A stretch of DNA of 10,616 nt from Methanobacterium sp. (GTDB lineage Archaea; Methanobacteriota; Methanobacteria; Methanobacteriales; Methanobacteriaceae), in the NCBI GenBank assembly GCA_030539815.1, contig JAUNXM010000042.1:4108-14723 (forward strand). Direction: 5' to 3'. Every line of letters starts with the position of its first letter. Within the stretch, counting starts at the first letter, position 1. The translations under genes and the position numbers were made by a program. Below the pieces are notes generated by a model. It was given only the letters and a program-made list of their open reading frames with translations. It searched no databases and was not told the origin of the DNA. This document shows, piece by piece, positions 1 to 7,585 of this stretch.

Positions 1-26
1 ATAAATATTCCCTGAAATAACTTGTT

Positions 27-36
27 CTATATAAAC
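27..36 (+). promoter_or_regulatory. Candidate TATA box for the Fpg-family gene
   Basis: The sequence CTATATAAAC resembles the archaeal TATA box. Transcription about 25 bases downstream would begin near 55-58. That leaves a leader of about 30 bases before the ATG at 86 but almost none before the ATG at 62, so the box supports the later start. The position is inferred from consensus only. Confidence 0.5.
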
Positions 37-85
37 TTAAATTAAGGGTTAAAAGGACAAGATGAAATATTTATGTGGTGATAGA

Positions 86-871
86 ATGCCAGAGCTACCC
101 AGTGTGGAAACCTTCAAAAGATACTTTGATAAAACATCCCTTCAGCAACCAGTAATCAATGTTAATGTAATCAGTCCGGAAATCCTGGTGGAAACCAGCA
201 CCACCCATCTAATAAATGCCATTGAAGGACACAAATTTATAGAAAGCTATAGATATGGGAAATATCTCTTCTGTAAGCTTGATAATGAACTATTTTTGAC
301 AATACACTTCGGAATGACCGGTTATTTGCATTATGATATAATTAATAGTTCCATATACCCTAGGCTTCTTATAAAATTTTCGGATGGTAATTTCCTGGCA
401 TTTGATGATGCTCGTAAATTCGGAAAACTCAGCATAACCAAGGATCCTGATGAATTCATAAAGAATAAACAACTGGGTCCAGATGCTCTTAAGGTGAAAT
501 ATGGGGATTTTCGGGAAAGTTTCCATGGTAGGAATGGTATGATAAAACCATTACTCCTAAACCAAAACCTTTTAGCAGGTATTGGGAACCTTTACGCCGA
601 TGAAATACTCTACCAGAGCAGGGTGCATCCTATGACACCTGCAAATTTAATAGACGAAAGGGAATGGAAACAGATTTTTGCAGATATGAAAAAAGTGCTC
701 CTGAAAGCTATAGACCACCATGATAAAATTGAATCCCTTCCAAAATCATATCTCCTACCTAACCGACATAAAGATGGTGAATGCCCAGAAGGAGGGAAAT
801 TTGAGATTATAACCGTTGGTGGACGTACCACATTCCTGTGCCCACATCGTCAAATAAAGAAGAAAGTTTAA
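86..871 (+). CDS. Formamidopyrimidine-DNA glycosylase (Fpg/Nei family) with a degenerate zinc finger
   Basis: Probable bifunctional DNA glycosylase/AP lyase of base-excision repair; family members remove oxidised purines such as 8-oxoguanine, or oxidised pyrimidines. I chose the ATG at 86 over the in-frame ATG at 62. It follows GGTGAT (77-82) at a typical distance, and it puts the catalytic N-terminus MPELPSVE first, where Pro (mature residue 1) is the Schiff-base nucleophile and Glu2 the acid. Other family residues are present, in mature numbering: the catalytic Lys in RYGKYLF (58), the Met of FGMTG (76), Arg and Phe of DARKFG (109, 111), and the H2TH segment with Asn in GIGNLYADE (167). The C-terminal finger arginine is kept (GGRTTFLC), but the normal C-x2-C...C-x2-C pattern reads CPEG...CPHR, so only two of four zinc cysteines remain. 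Length (261 residues) is normal for the family. Substrate preference cannot be read from the sequence. Confidence 0.9.
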   Translation: MPELPSVETFKRYFDKTSLQQPVINVNVISPEILVETSTTHLINAIEGHKFIESYRYGKYLFCKLDNELFLTIHFGMTGYLHYDIINSSIYPRLLIKFSDGNFLAFDDARKFGKLSITKDPDEFIKNKQLGPDALKVKYGDFRESFHGRNGMIKPLLLNQNLLAGIGNLYADEILYQSRVHPMTPANLIDEREWKQIFADMKKVLLKAIDHHDKIESLPKSYLLPNRHKDGECPEGGKFEIITVGGRTTFLCPHRQIKKKV

Positions 872-919
872 GATCCCATGTTAATCAAGAAAAATAATAA
901 ATCAAGATAAATGATTCCT

Positions 920-961
920 TAATCCCATCAATAACTTAAATAATCCCATAAATAACTTAGA
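920..961. repeat. Tandem duplication of a 21-bp unit
   Basis: Two adjacent 21-bp copies (920-940 and 941-961) match at 19 of 21 positions; the core is TAATCCCAT-A-ATAACTTA. A third, decayed partial copy may follow from 962. The repeat lies in the convergent gap between the glycosylase and pdxS genes, where transcripts from both sides end. No function is evident, and replication slippage is the simplest origin. Confidence 0.75.
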
Positions 962-1005
962 ATCCTAAAACTCCGGAAATAAGTGTTCTTAAAATAAAAG
1001 ATTAT

Positions 1006-1011
1006 AAAAAA
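1006..1011 (-). terminator. T-run terminator of pdxS
   Basis: On the minus strand a run of six T within TTTATTTTTTAT lies about 20 bases past the pdxS stop codon. Archaeal RNA polymerase ends transcription at such U-runs without needing a hairpin. This is assigned from position and composition only. Confidence 0.5.
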
Positions 1012-1030
1012 TAAATTGGGGATATTGGAT

Positions 1031-1912
1031 TTACCATCCCCTATCCTGTAATCTTTCTGATTCGGGTATCTGGCTTATTTCAAGACCTGGCATTGCTTTA
1101 CCAAGATCTCTGCTTACTTCGGCTATGATTTCAGCATCTTCGTAGTGGGCGGTTGCTTCGGCGATGGCTTTTGCCACTATTTCCGGGTTCTCGGATTTGA
1201 AGATTCCACTACCCACGAACACTCCGTCTGCACCCAGCTGCATCATGAGGGCTGCGTCGGCTGGTGTGGCTACTCCACCGGCTGCAAAGTTCACCACTGG
1301 CAGGCGTCCCTGTTTTTGGGTTTCTTTAACCAGGTATAATTGTGCTTCTTCTTCACGGGCCACACTCCAAAGCTCTTCTTCGGTCATGTCTTTGAGTTCC
1401 CGGATGGTTCCCTGGATCATTCGCATGTGTCGGACTGCTTCCACCACGTTCCCAGTGCCTGCTTCTCCTTTGGTCCTGATCATGGCCGCGCCTTCATCGA
1501 TCCTTCGTAGTGCTTCGCCCAGGTTTCGGGCTCCGCAGACGAATGGTATGGTGAATTGTTTTTTGTCGATGTGGAATTTTTCATCAGCGGGGGTGAGTAC
1601 CTCGCTCTCGTCGATCATGTCCACTCCCAGTGATTCCAGGACCTGGGCCTCTACAAAGTGACCGATCCGTACCTTGGCCATGACCGGGATGCTCACTGCA
1701 TCCATGATCTCGGTGACTTTACTGGGGTCTGCCATTCTAGCTACTCCTCCTGAAGCCCTGATATCAGCTGGGACCTTTTCTAGGGCCATGACAGACACGG
1801 CTCCAGCTTCTTCGGCAATAGCAGCTTGTTCAGCGTTAACCACGTCCATGATAACTCCGCCCTTGGTCATCTTGGCAAAACCCTTCTTCAATAATTCAGT
1901 TCCATGTAGCAT
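1031..1912 (-). CDS. pdxS: Pyridoxal 5'-phosphate synthase subunit PdxS
   Basis: Synthase subunit of the DXP-independent vitamin B6 pathway. It joins ribose 5-phosphate (or ribulose 5-phosphate), glyceraldehyde 3-phosphate and ammonia to make PLP; the family works as a dodecamer receiving ammonia from the glutaminase PdxT, which is not in this window. The (beta/alpha)8 barrel is complete at 293 residues. Key residues are visible: Asp23 in GGVIMDV, Lys80 in VMAKVRIGH (first Schiff-base lysine, Lys81 in Bacillus), Lys148 in [11 protein letters not shown] (second lysine), and the phosphate-binding loops [15 protein letters not shown] and [10 protein letters not shown] longer start at 1927 exists, but GGAGG at 1925-1921 lies inside its first codons and sits eight bases before the ATG at 1912, making 1912 the better start and giving the usual family length. 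The gene is convergent with the glycosylase gene and divergent from the unknown gene to its right. Confidence 0.97.
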   Translation of the reverse strand: MLHGTELLKKGFAKMTKGGVIMDVVNAEQAAIAEEAGAVSVMALEKVPADIRASGGVARMADPSKVTEIMDAVSIPVMAKVRIGHFVEAQVLESLGVDMIDESEVLTPADEKFHIDKKQFTIPFVCGARNLGEALRRIDEGAAMIRTKGEAGTGNVVEAVRHMRMIQGTIRELKDMTEEELWSVAREEEAQLYLVKETQKQGRLPVVNFAAGGVATPADAALMMQLGADGVFVGSGIFKSENPEIVAKAIAEATAHYEDAEIIAEVSRDLGKAMPGLEISQIPESERLQDRGW

Positions 1913-1920
1913 CTTAATTT

Positions 1921-1925
1921 CCTCC
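1921..1925 (-). promoter_or_regulatory. Shine-Dalgarno site that fixes the pdxS start
   Basis: GGAGG on the minus strand, eight bases before the ATG at 1912. Because it lies within codons 2-3 of the longer reading frame from 1927, it argues that MEEIK is not part of the protein. The nadA gene in this window has the same eight-base spacing after GGAG. Confidence 0.75.
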
Positions 1926-1981
1926 ATATGGATTTATATGATTAATAAGAGACATTTAACAAAATCCCATTTAACCACTGG

Positions 1982-2026
1982 TTTCCAGGATAAAATATTT
2001 GTTCATAGGTTACATTTTCCTGGAAA
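1982..2026. promoter_or_regulatory. Inverted repeat upstream of pdxS, possible operator
   Basis: Perfect 9-bp arms TTTCCAGGA (1982-1990) and TCCTGGAAA (2018-2026) are separated by 27 bases. The spacer holds an AT-rich stretch (1991-2000, read AAATATTTTA on the minus strand) that could be the pdxS TATA box, giving a leader of about 50 bases. Arms flanking a TATA box would suit a repressor site, but this is inference; a chance dyad is possible. Confidence 0.35.
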
Positions 2027-2098
2027 ATCATTATTTATTAAAATTTTAAAATTTTTAGTATACATATTTCAATTTTCCTTGGGGGTTATTAAAATTTT

Positions 2099-2137
2099 GG
2101 ACCAGTTGGATTTTCTGGGACCAGTTCAAATTTGAAT
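2099..2137. repeat. Repeated GGACCAGTT and a 12-bp palindrome
   Basis: GGACCAGTT occurs at 2099-2107 and again at 2118-2126, 19 bp apart. The second copy runs into the perfect palindrome TTCAAATTTGAA (2126-2137). These lie in the divergent intergenic region between pdxS and the unknown gene. No known operator is recognised. Confidence 0.5.
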
Positions 2138-2193
2138 TATAATAATCTGTGAAAAACACCAGTAGTTAAATTCGAACACCCCAATAGCAGTGG

Positions 2194-2227
2194 ATTGGCT
2201 GTTAAATGGGTTCATTGGCTGTTAAAT
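2194..2227. repeat. 14-bp direct repeat with 20-bp period
   Basis: ATTGGCTGTTAAAT occurs at 2194-2207 and, without mismatch, at 2214-2227. The 20-bp period is close to two turns of the helix, so both copies would face the same side of the DNA. It lies upstream of the unknown gene and could be a paired protein-binding site or a slippage product. Confidence 0.6.
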
Positions 2228-2237
2228 AATTTTCAAT

Positions 2238-2297
2238 GGTGGATTATCTTATTAACCATTTAATATTAAAATGATAATAATAAATTTATTATCCACC
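2238..2297. promoter_or_regulatory. Nested dyads before the unknown gene
   Basis: Arms GGTGGATTAT (2238-2247) and ATTATCCACC (2288-2297) pair at 9 of 10 positions. Between and overlapping them are two perfect palindromes, TTTAATATTAAA (2259-2270) and ATAATAAATTTATTAT (2277-2292). The AT-rich palindromes could also contain the TATA box for the gene to the right. I cannot tell operator from promoter, and AT-rich palindromes arise easily by chance. Confidence 0.35.
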
Positions 2298-2332
2298 TGC
2301 CGGAGATGGGGGTTTTAAAACGGAAGACTCGA

Positions 2333-2493
2333 ATGACAGGTTAAGTATTATTAATAAACTTACCCGATATAAATTATTTTTAGAAGAAGAAATACCTAAT
2401 CTGGTTAAAAAGCTTTTTCAGTACTATCACCCTGAAGAAGAAGAAAAAATTATTTCAGGAGTACGGGATTTAGGAAAAGGAGGTCCTAAAAAA
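2333..2493 (+). other. Open upstream extension of the unknown gene, probably coding
   Basis: The frame of the gene at 2494 has no stop back to 2284. From about 2341 it encodes a convincing charged, helical protein: LTRYKLFLEEEIPNL, then KKLFQYYHPEEEEK, then SGVRDLGKGGPKK. No ATG, GTG or TTG occurs in this frame here. The ATG at 2333 is in another frame and meets a TAA after three codons; one extra base around 2336-2341 would join it to this frame and give a protein of about 165 residues. So the N-terminus may be frameshifted, affected by a sequence error, or started at a rare codon such as ATT (2347). The GGAGGT at 2479-2484 may then be only Gly-Gly codons. Confidence 0.5.
2479..2484 (+). promoter_or_regulatory. 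Shine-Dalgarno-like GGAGGT before the GTG at 2494
   Basis: GGAGGT lies nine bases before the GTG at 2494. It is the strongest conventional signal for this gene, but it also encodes Gly-Gly in the open upstream frame, so it does not by itself prove the start. Confidence 0.45.
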
Positions 2494-2829
2494 GTGAATT
2501 ACATTGGTTACCATAACCCCTATGAAGCTTATCTTAATGCTAAAATTCAGTTTGACGAAGCTATGATACCTAACTTAAACCACCATATTTCCTTTTTGGA
2601 AGACGGGGAGGATGTTGATCTGGTACTGGAATCTCTGGAACACACTATTTACCAGGTTAAAAAACAGGCTTACACCAATGTAGAGGATTGGGAAAAACTC
2701 CTGGACCATTTACCAGAGGATAGGATTGAAGAAATTGAAAACAATCCCAAGGGATATGGAGATCTTCTCTTAAAGGAACTTATCTGGATCAGAAATTATG
2801 AAATGAAATGGGTGAAAAATAAAGATTAA
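2494..2829 (+). CDS. Unknown small acidic protein, N-terminus uncertain
   Basis: I do not recognise the family. From the GTG at 2494 it would be 111 residues, soluble, rich in Glu, Asp and Lys, largely helical, with no signal peptide or membrane segment. Visible stretches are IGYHNPYEAYLNA near the start, LEDGEDVDLVLESLEHT in the middle, and ELIWIRNYEMKWVK at the end. There is no obvious catalytic cysteine or metal site. The GTG is preceded by a good GGAGGT, but the reading frame continues upstream as plausible protein (2333-2493), so the listed start may be internal. The gene is divergent from pdxS, with a repeat-rich region between them, and has its own T-runs after the stop. That it is translated is fairly likely; its role is unknown. 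Confidence 0.6.
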   Translation: MNYIGYHNPYEAYLNAKIQFDEAMIPNLNHHISFLEDGEDVDLVLESLEHTIYQVKKQAYTNVEDWEKLLDHLPEDRIEEIENNPKGYGDLLLKELIWIRNYEMKWVKNKD

Positions 2830-2853
2830 TTGGTCAACTGAATAATAACTAAC

Positions 2854-2874
2854 CTATTGATATTCTATTGATAT
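2854..2874. repeat. 10-bp tandem repeat after the unknown gene
   Basis: CTATTGATAT is repeated exactly at 2854-2863 and 2865-2874, an 11-bp period. It lies just before T-runs that probably end the transcript, so it is most likely a simple slippage duplication. Confidence 0.55.
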
Positions 2875-2878
2875 ATTA

Positions 2879-2897
2879 TTTTTAATATTAGATTTTT
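2879..2897 (+). terminator. T-run terminator of the unknown gene
   Basis: Two runs of five T (2879-2883 and 2893-2897) lie 50-70 bases past the stop codon at 2829. This fits archaeal U-run termination. It is assigned from position and composition. Confidence 0.4.
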
Positions 2898-2951
2898 CTT
2901 TATAAGATAAATTCTTCAAGAGATTTAAGAATTCTACTAAAATATAAGTAA

Positions 2952-3012
2952 TGTAATTAATTGTAATGACTTGTAATTATATTAAAGGTATATGATTACA
3001 TGATTGATTACA
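2952..3012. promoter_or_regulatory. Cluster of TGTAAT / ATTACA motifs
   Basis: TGTAAT occurs at 2952-2957, 2962-2967 and 2972-2977, exactly 10 bp apart. Its reverse complement ATTACA occurs at 2995-3000 and 3007-3012, each inside a direct repeat TGATTACATG. Three same-face copies followed by two inverted copies within 61 bp look like an array of protein-binding sites. The rest of the 439-base gap (2830-3268) shows no gene: only short AT-rich sequence, a possible TATA-like GTTATAAAAACT near 3034-3045, and the promoter of the TPR gene. Confidence 0.4.
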
Positions 3013-3208
3013 TGGAAATTCTCTTAAAAAAAGTTATAAAAACTCATTTTATCGGGAAAATATCAATACTAAAAACTCCTTCAATACCATTATAATGATT
3101 TTAATATCTGATGATTAGGAACTTAAAATAGTAATAATTTTTATTTATTTTTTAATAAAATTTGGGTAAGAAATATGTTTAATTGTATAAAGACCGGTTT
3201 ACTGAGCC

Positions 3209-3220
3209 TTTATATTATAT
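3209..3220 (+). promoter_or_regulatory. TATA box of the TPR gene
   Basis: TTTATATTATAT matches the archaeal TATA consensus and sits 49-60 bases before the start codon at 3269. Transcription would start near 3237-3240, leaving a leader of about 30 bases that contains the Shine-Dalgarno GGAG at 3257-3260. Confidence 0.55.
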
Positions 3221-3268
3221 TAATCTAATATAGTCAACAGTAAGAGTTTATAACCAGGAGTTGATTAA

Positions 3269-3766
<498 letters not shown>

Positions 3767-3849
3767 TACCATTGATCTGCACTTACCATTACCAACAATT
3801 AGTCGAAATTCAAGGATTTTAAGAAAATATATGGTAAAAATATTTAATT

Positions 3850-3872
3850 ATTGATTAATAACAATTGATTAA
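3850..3872. repeat. 9-bp direct repeat before the dehydratase-like gene
   Basis: ATTGATTAA occurs at 3850-3858 and 3864-3872, 14 bp apart, within the AT-rich leader region of the gene starting at 3900. It may be part of an AT-rich promoter or a chance repeat. Confidence 0.35.
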
Positions 3873-3899
3873 AAAAAATAAGGATATGGTGGATGTTGT

Positions 3900-4193
3900 A
3901 TGCCCCTACCTCAACTTTTAAGTGGAAAAGAAATTGAACAGAATTCTTCCCAGCTTGATAACTGGTCTGTTCTTGAAAAACGTTACCTTGTATCTGTTTT
4001 TGAATTTTCAGACTTTTTAAATGCCCTGGAATTCACAGTTAAGGTTGGTTTAATAGCAGAAGAGATGCAACACCATCCCGAAATTAATTTATCATGGGGA
4101 AAGGTAGCTCTAGAAATAACGACAGATGATCTGGGAGGATTAACTGAACTGGACTTTTTATTTGCCCGTAAAGTTAATAAATTGTTTGTATGA
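3900..4193 (+). CDS. Pterin-4a-carbinolamine dehydratase-like protein (PCD/DCoH family)
   Basis: Belongs to the pterin-4a-carbinolamine dehydratase family by length (97 residues) and by the conserved core around EEMQHHPEINLSW and DLGGLTELD. Family enzymes dehydrate 4a-hydroxytetrahydropterin using three histidines. His58, His59 and Pro60 are present, the aromatic residue is Trp66, and the later Asp is Asp85. Counting nine residues on from Trp66, where the family pattern expects His (or Trp), gives Asp76 (ITTDDLGG instead of the usual TTHD). One catalytic histidine is therefore missing, and activity may be reduced or altered. Methanogens lack the usual phenylalanine hydroxylase partner, so the substrate is unknown; a link to methanopterin or molybdopterin chemistry is speculation. 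The ATG follows a GGTGGAT sequence (3888-3894). The gene is downstream of the TPR gene and convergent with the DUF763 gene. Confidence 0.88.
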   Translation: MPLPQLLSGKEIEQNSSQLDNWSVLEKRYLVSVFEFSDFLNALEFTVKVGLIAEEMQHHPEINLSWGKVALEITTDDLGGLTELDFLFARKVNKLFV

Positions 4194-4310
4194 CTGGTTT
4201 ATCCATTAACCCGGAAAAAAATAAGATAATTAACATTTCAGTGGCGATTCTAGGAATATTTCAACTGGATTTTTAAACTATATTGATCATTTACACTTGA
4301 AATAGGGGTC

Positions 4311-4315
4311 TTTTT
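4311..4315 (+). terminator. T-run terminator after the dehydratase-like gene
   Basis: GGGGTC followed by five T lies about 120 bases past the stop codon at 4193. It is the best plus-strand T-run in the convergent gap 4194-4426. That gap otherwise shows no gene; an A-run near 4215-4221 (T-run on the minus strand) could end the DUF763 transcript. Confidence 0.35.
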
Positions 4316-4426
4316 AATAATTTGATCAGTCGGGGAATATAAGGAAAATTTTAAGGTAAATAAATTAATGGGATGCCGTGATTTTATTAACATTGGATCA
4401 TTATAGATTTAGAATACGATTTTTGA

Positions 4427-5557
4427 TTAATTCTCAGCATGCAACAAACTTTCCAAGCGTTTAATTGCTAGGTAGCCTTCTTTTTTCTCTAACCGGGCCT
4501 GCTGAATAGCGTCGCGCAGTGTCTGAATGGAATGATCGTATACTTCCCGGTCAACAGGGTAGGGGAAACCATCTTTTCCACCATGGGTGAAACTGTATTT
4601 TACCGGATCCTCCCAGCTGGCCTGGTCTCCATAAACCAGATCTGAAATCAAAGCTAATGCACGAATTTTCTTAGGTCCCATTCCCTTTAAAGAAATTAAT
4701 TCCTCGTAACTTTCCGGCTGCAATTCCCAGGCATTTTGAAGGACTTCAAACTCCCGGGATGATAGATCAGTATCCAGAACAGGATGATGGCTGGGTAAAG
4801 TGAGTTCAGGGCAGAATAGATCAAGATTAGCCTGCCCTACATTCACCTCTATTTTTTTCTGGAAGTACTTCTTCAGATGCTGAGGATTATCCAGGATCAG
4901 ATCCAGACTGGTTTGTCGTGAATCAAAACTCATATCAGAGGTCATATTCAGGGTTTTTTCCTGTTTAAGATCGCAGCAAATACCATTATGAGGTTCGTTT
5001 ATGTAGTTATCCACTGAATCAGATAACCAATGGTATCTTCGGGCGTATCTTGTGGATTCATTCATTCCTTGCTGCACCACTGCCCAGTCTCCCCTTTCAG
5101 TCAAAAAGAACACATGATGGTAAAGCTGATAACCATCCTGAATACATGAATTATCGATTTTTGCGGAGATTTTACTGGAATAGACTAGTTTTTTCAGTTT
5201 TGATGTGGATAAAGGGAATATTTCCCCTGCATCCCGAATTTCTTGCGGTGTTTTCCGGGATGCGCGCCCTTTACCCCCTGCAATAAATATACCATGTTCT
5301 TCAGGGTTGATAGCTGTCTTAAGAGCTCCACAGGTGGTGGTGGTAGTGCCCGAACTGTGCCAATCAAACCCCAGGACACAGGAAAATGCTTGAAACCAGT
5401 GGGGGTCCGAGATCCTGGATAAAAACTCAGCAGGACCATACTCATAGATCATTGAATCTACAACCACTCTGGCCAGTTTAACCATACGATGGAACAACCA
5501 ACGGGGTGCTCGTCCACCGTGGAGGGGTAAATTGGCCACACCACTTCTTGAACTCAT
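4427..5557 (-). CDS. DUF763 family protein with helix-hairpin-helix motif
   Basis: A 376-residue protein that I recognise as DUF763, a family shared by archaea and some bacteria; I know of no firmly established biochemical activity. Conserved blocks are visible: GVANLPLHGGRAPRWLF at the N-terminus, SSGTTTTTCGALKTAI (about 68-83), IAGGKGRASRKTPQEI (92-107), and DWAVVQQGMN (157-166). Near the C-terminus, LISLKGMGPKKIRALALISD (about 287-306) has the form of a helix-hairpin-helix, a DNA-binding element, followed by HGGKDGFPYPVDREVYD. The histidines, lysines and arginines in the first blocks, together with the HhH, suggest a nucleic-acid enzyme, perhaps a nuclease, but this is inference. There is no membrane segment. 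The ATG follows a weak GATGAT. The gene is 226 bases downstream of the glycosyltransferase gene, behind a strong T-run, so it probably has its own promoter. Confidence 0.9.
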   Translation of the reverse strand: MSSRSGVANLPLHGGRAPRWLFHRMVKLARVVVDSMIYEYGPAEFLSRISDPHWFQAFSCVLGFDWHSSGTTTTTCGALKTAINPEEHGIFIAGGKGRASRKTPQEIRDAGEIFPLSTSKLKKLVYSSKISAKIDNSCIQDGYQLYHHVFFLTERGDWAVVQQGMNESTRYARRYHWLSDSVDNYINEPHNGICCDLKQEKTLNMTSDMSFDSRQTSLDLILDNPQHLKKYFQKKIEVNVGQANLDLFCPELTLPSHHPVLDTDLSSREFEVLQNAWELQPESYEELISLKGMGPKKIRALALISDLVYGDQASWEDPVKYSFTHGGKDGFPYPVDREVYDHSIQTLRDAIQQARLEKKEGYLAIKRLESLLHAEN

Positions 5558-5681
5558 ATTATCATCTTAAATTTTTTGGGATATTAGAATTAAGTTAGAG
5601 CACTTGAGAAGTATCACTGTACCAGTTATCTCCATAAAATCAAAATATCCACTTATCTTAATTATAATTTATTCCATGAAT

Positions 5682-5689
5682 AAAAAAAA
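5682..5689 (-). terminator. T-run terminator of the glycosyltransferase gene
   Basis: On the minus strand ATGGGCCACA is followed by eight T, about 95 bases past the glycosyltransferase stop codon. It is the strongest T-run in the window and separates the glycosyltransferase transcript from the DUF763 gene. Confidence 0.55.
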
Positions 5690-5783
5690 TGTGGCCCATT
5701 AGACACATACATCATTTAGATACCCTTCACTCATCTTAGATGGTAAGGAATTAATAATAAGCAGATATTAAATAGTTTCACTT

Positions 5784-7535
<1,752 letters not shown>

Positions 7536-7585
7536 TTTCACCTAATGTTTCTATTTGAGTTTTTGTTTAAAGATATTTTCGGATT

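Noticed and set aside
62..85. Longer N-terminus (MKYLCGDR) of the Fpg-family protein
   Set aside because: It would bury the catalytic proline, which must follow the initiator Met, and the GGTGAT inside it is the ribosome site for the ATG at 86.
1931..1940. CATATAAATC on the minus strand as the pdxS TATA box
   Set aside because: It would put the transcription start at about the ATG (1912), after the GGAGG, which conflicts with that clear ribosome site; left undecided rather than annotated.
1164..2135. Long open frames on the plus strand opposite pdxS and its upstream region
   Set aside because: They are antisense to a clearly conserved gene, have low-complexity Ser/Ala/Thr-rich translations, no ribosome site, and end in non-coding AT-rich DNA.
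2854..3014. Short repeats in the 2830-3268 gap as a CRISPR array
   Set aside because: Repeat units are only 6-10 bp with 10-12 bp periods, with no spacers of regular length and no cas genes nearby.
3106..3205. Possible C/D-box guide RNA from TGATGA at 3109-3114 and CTGA at 3202-3205
   Set aside because: The first base of the C box is not a purine, the boxes are too far apart, and no internal D' and C' boxes are seen.
7536..7541. GTG at 7541 as start of the glycosyltransferase
   Set aside because: It overlaps the AGGTGA ribosome-binding site of the ATG at 7535, and the typical GT2 N-terminus begins there.
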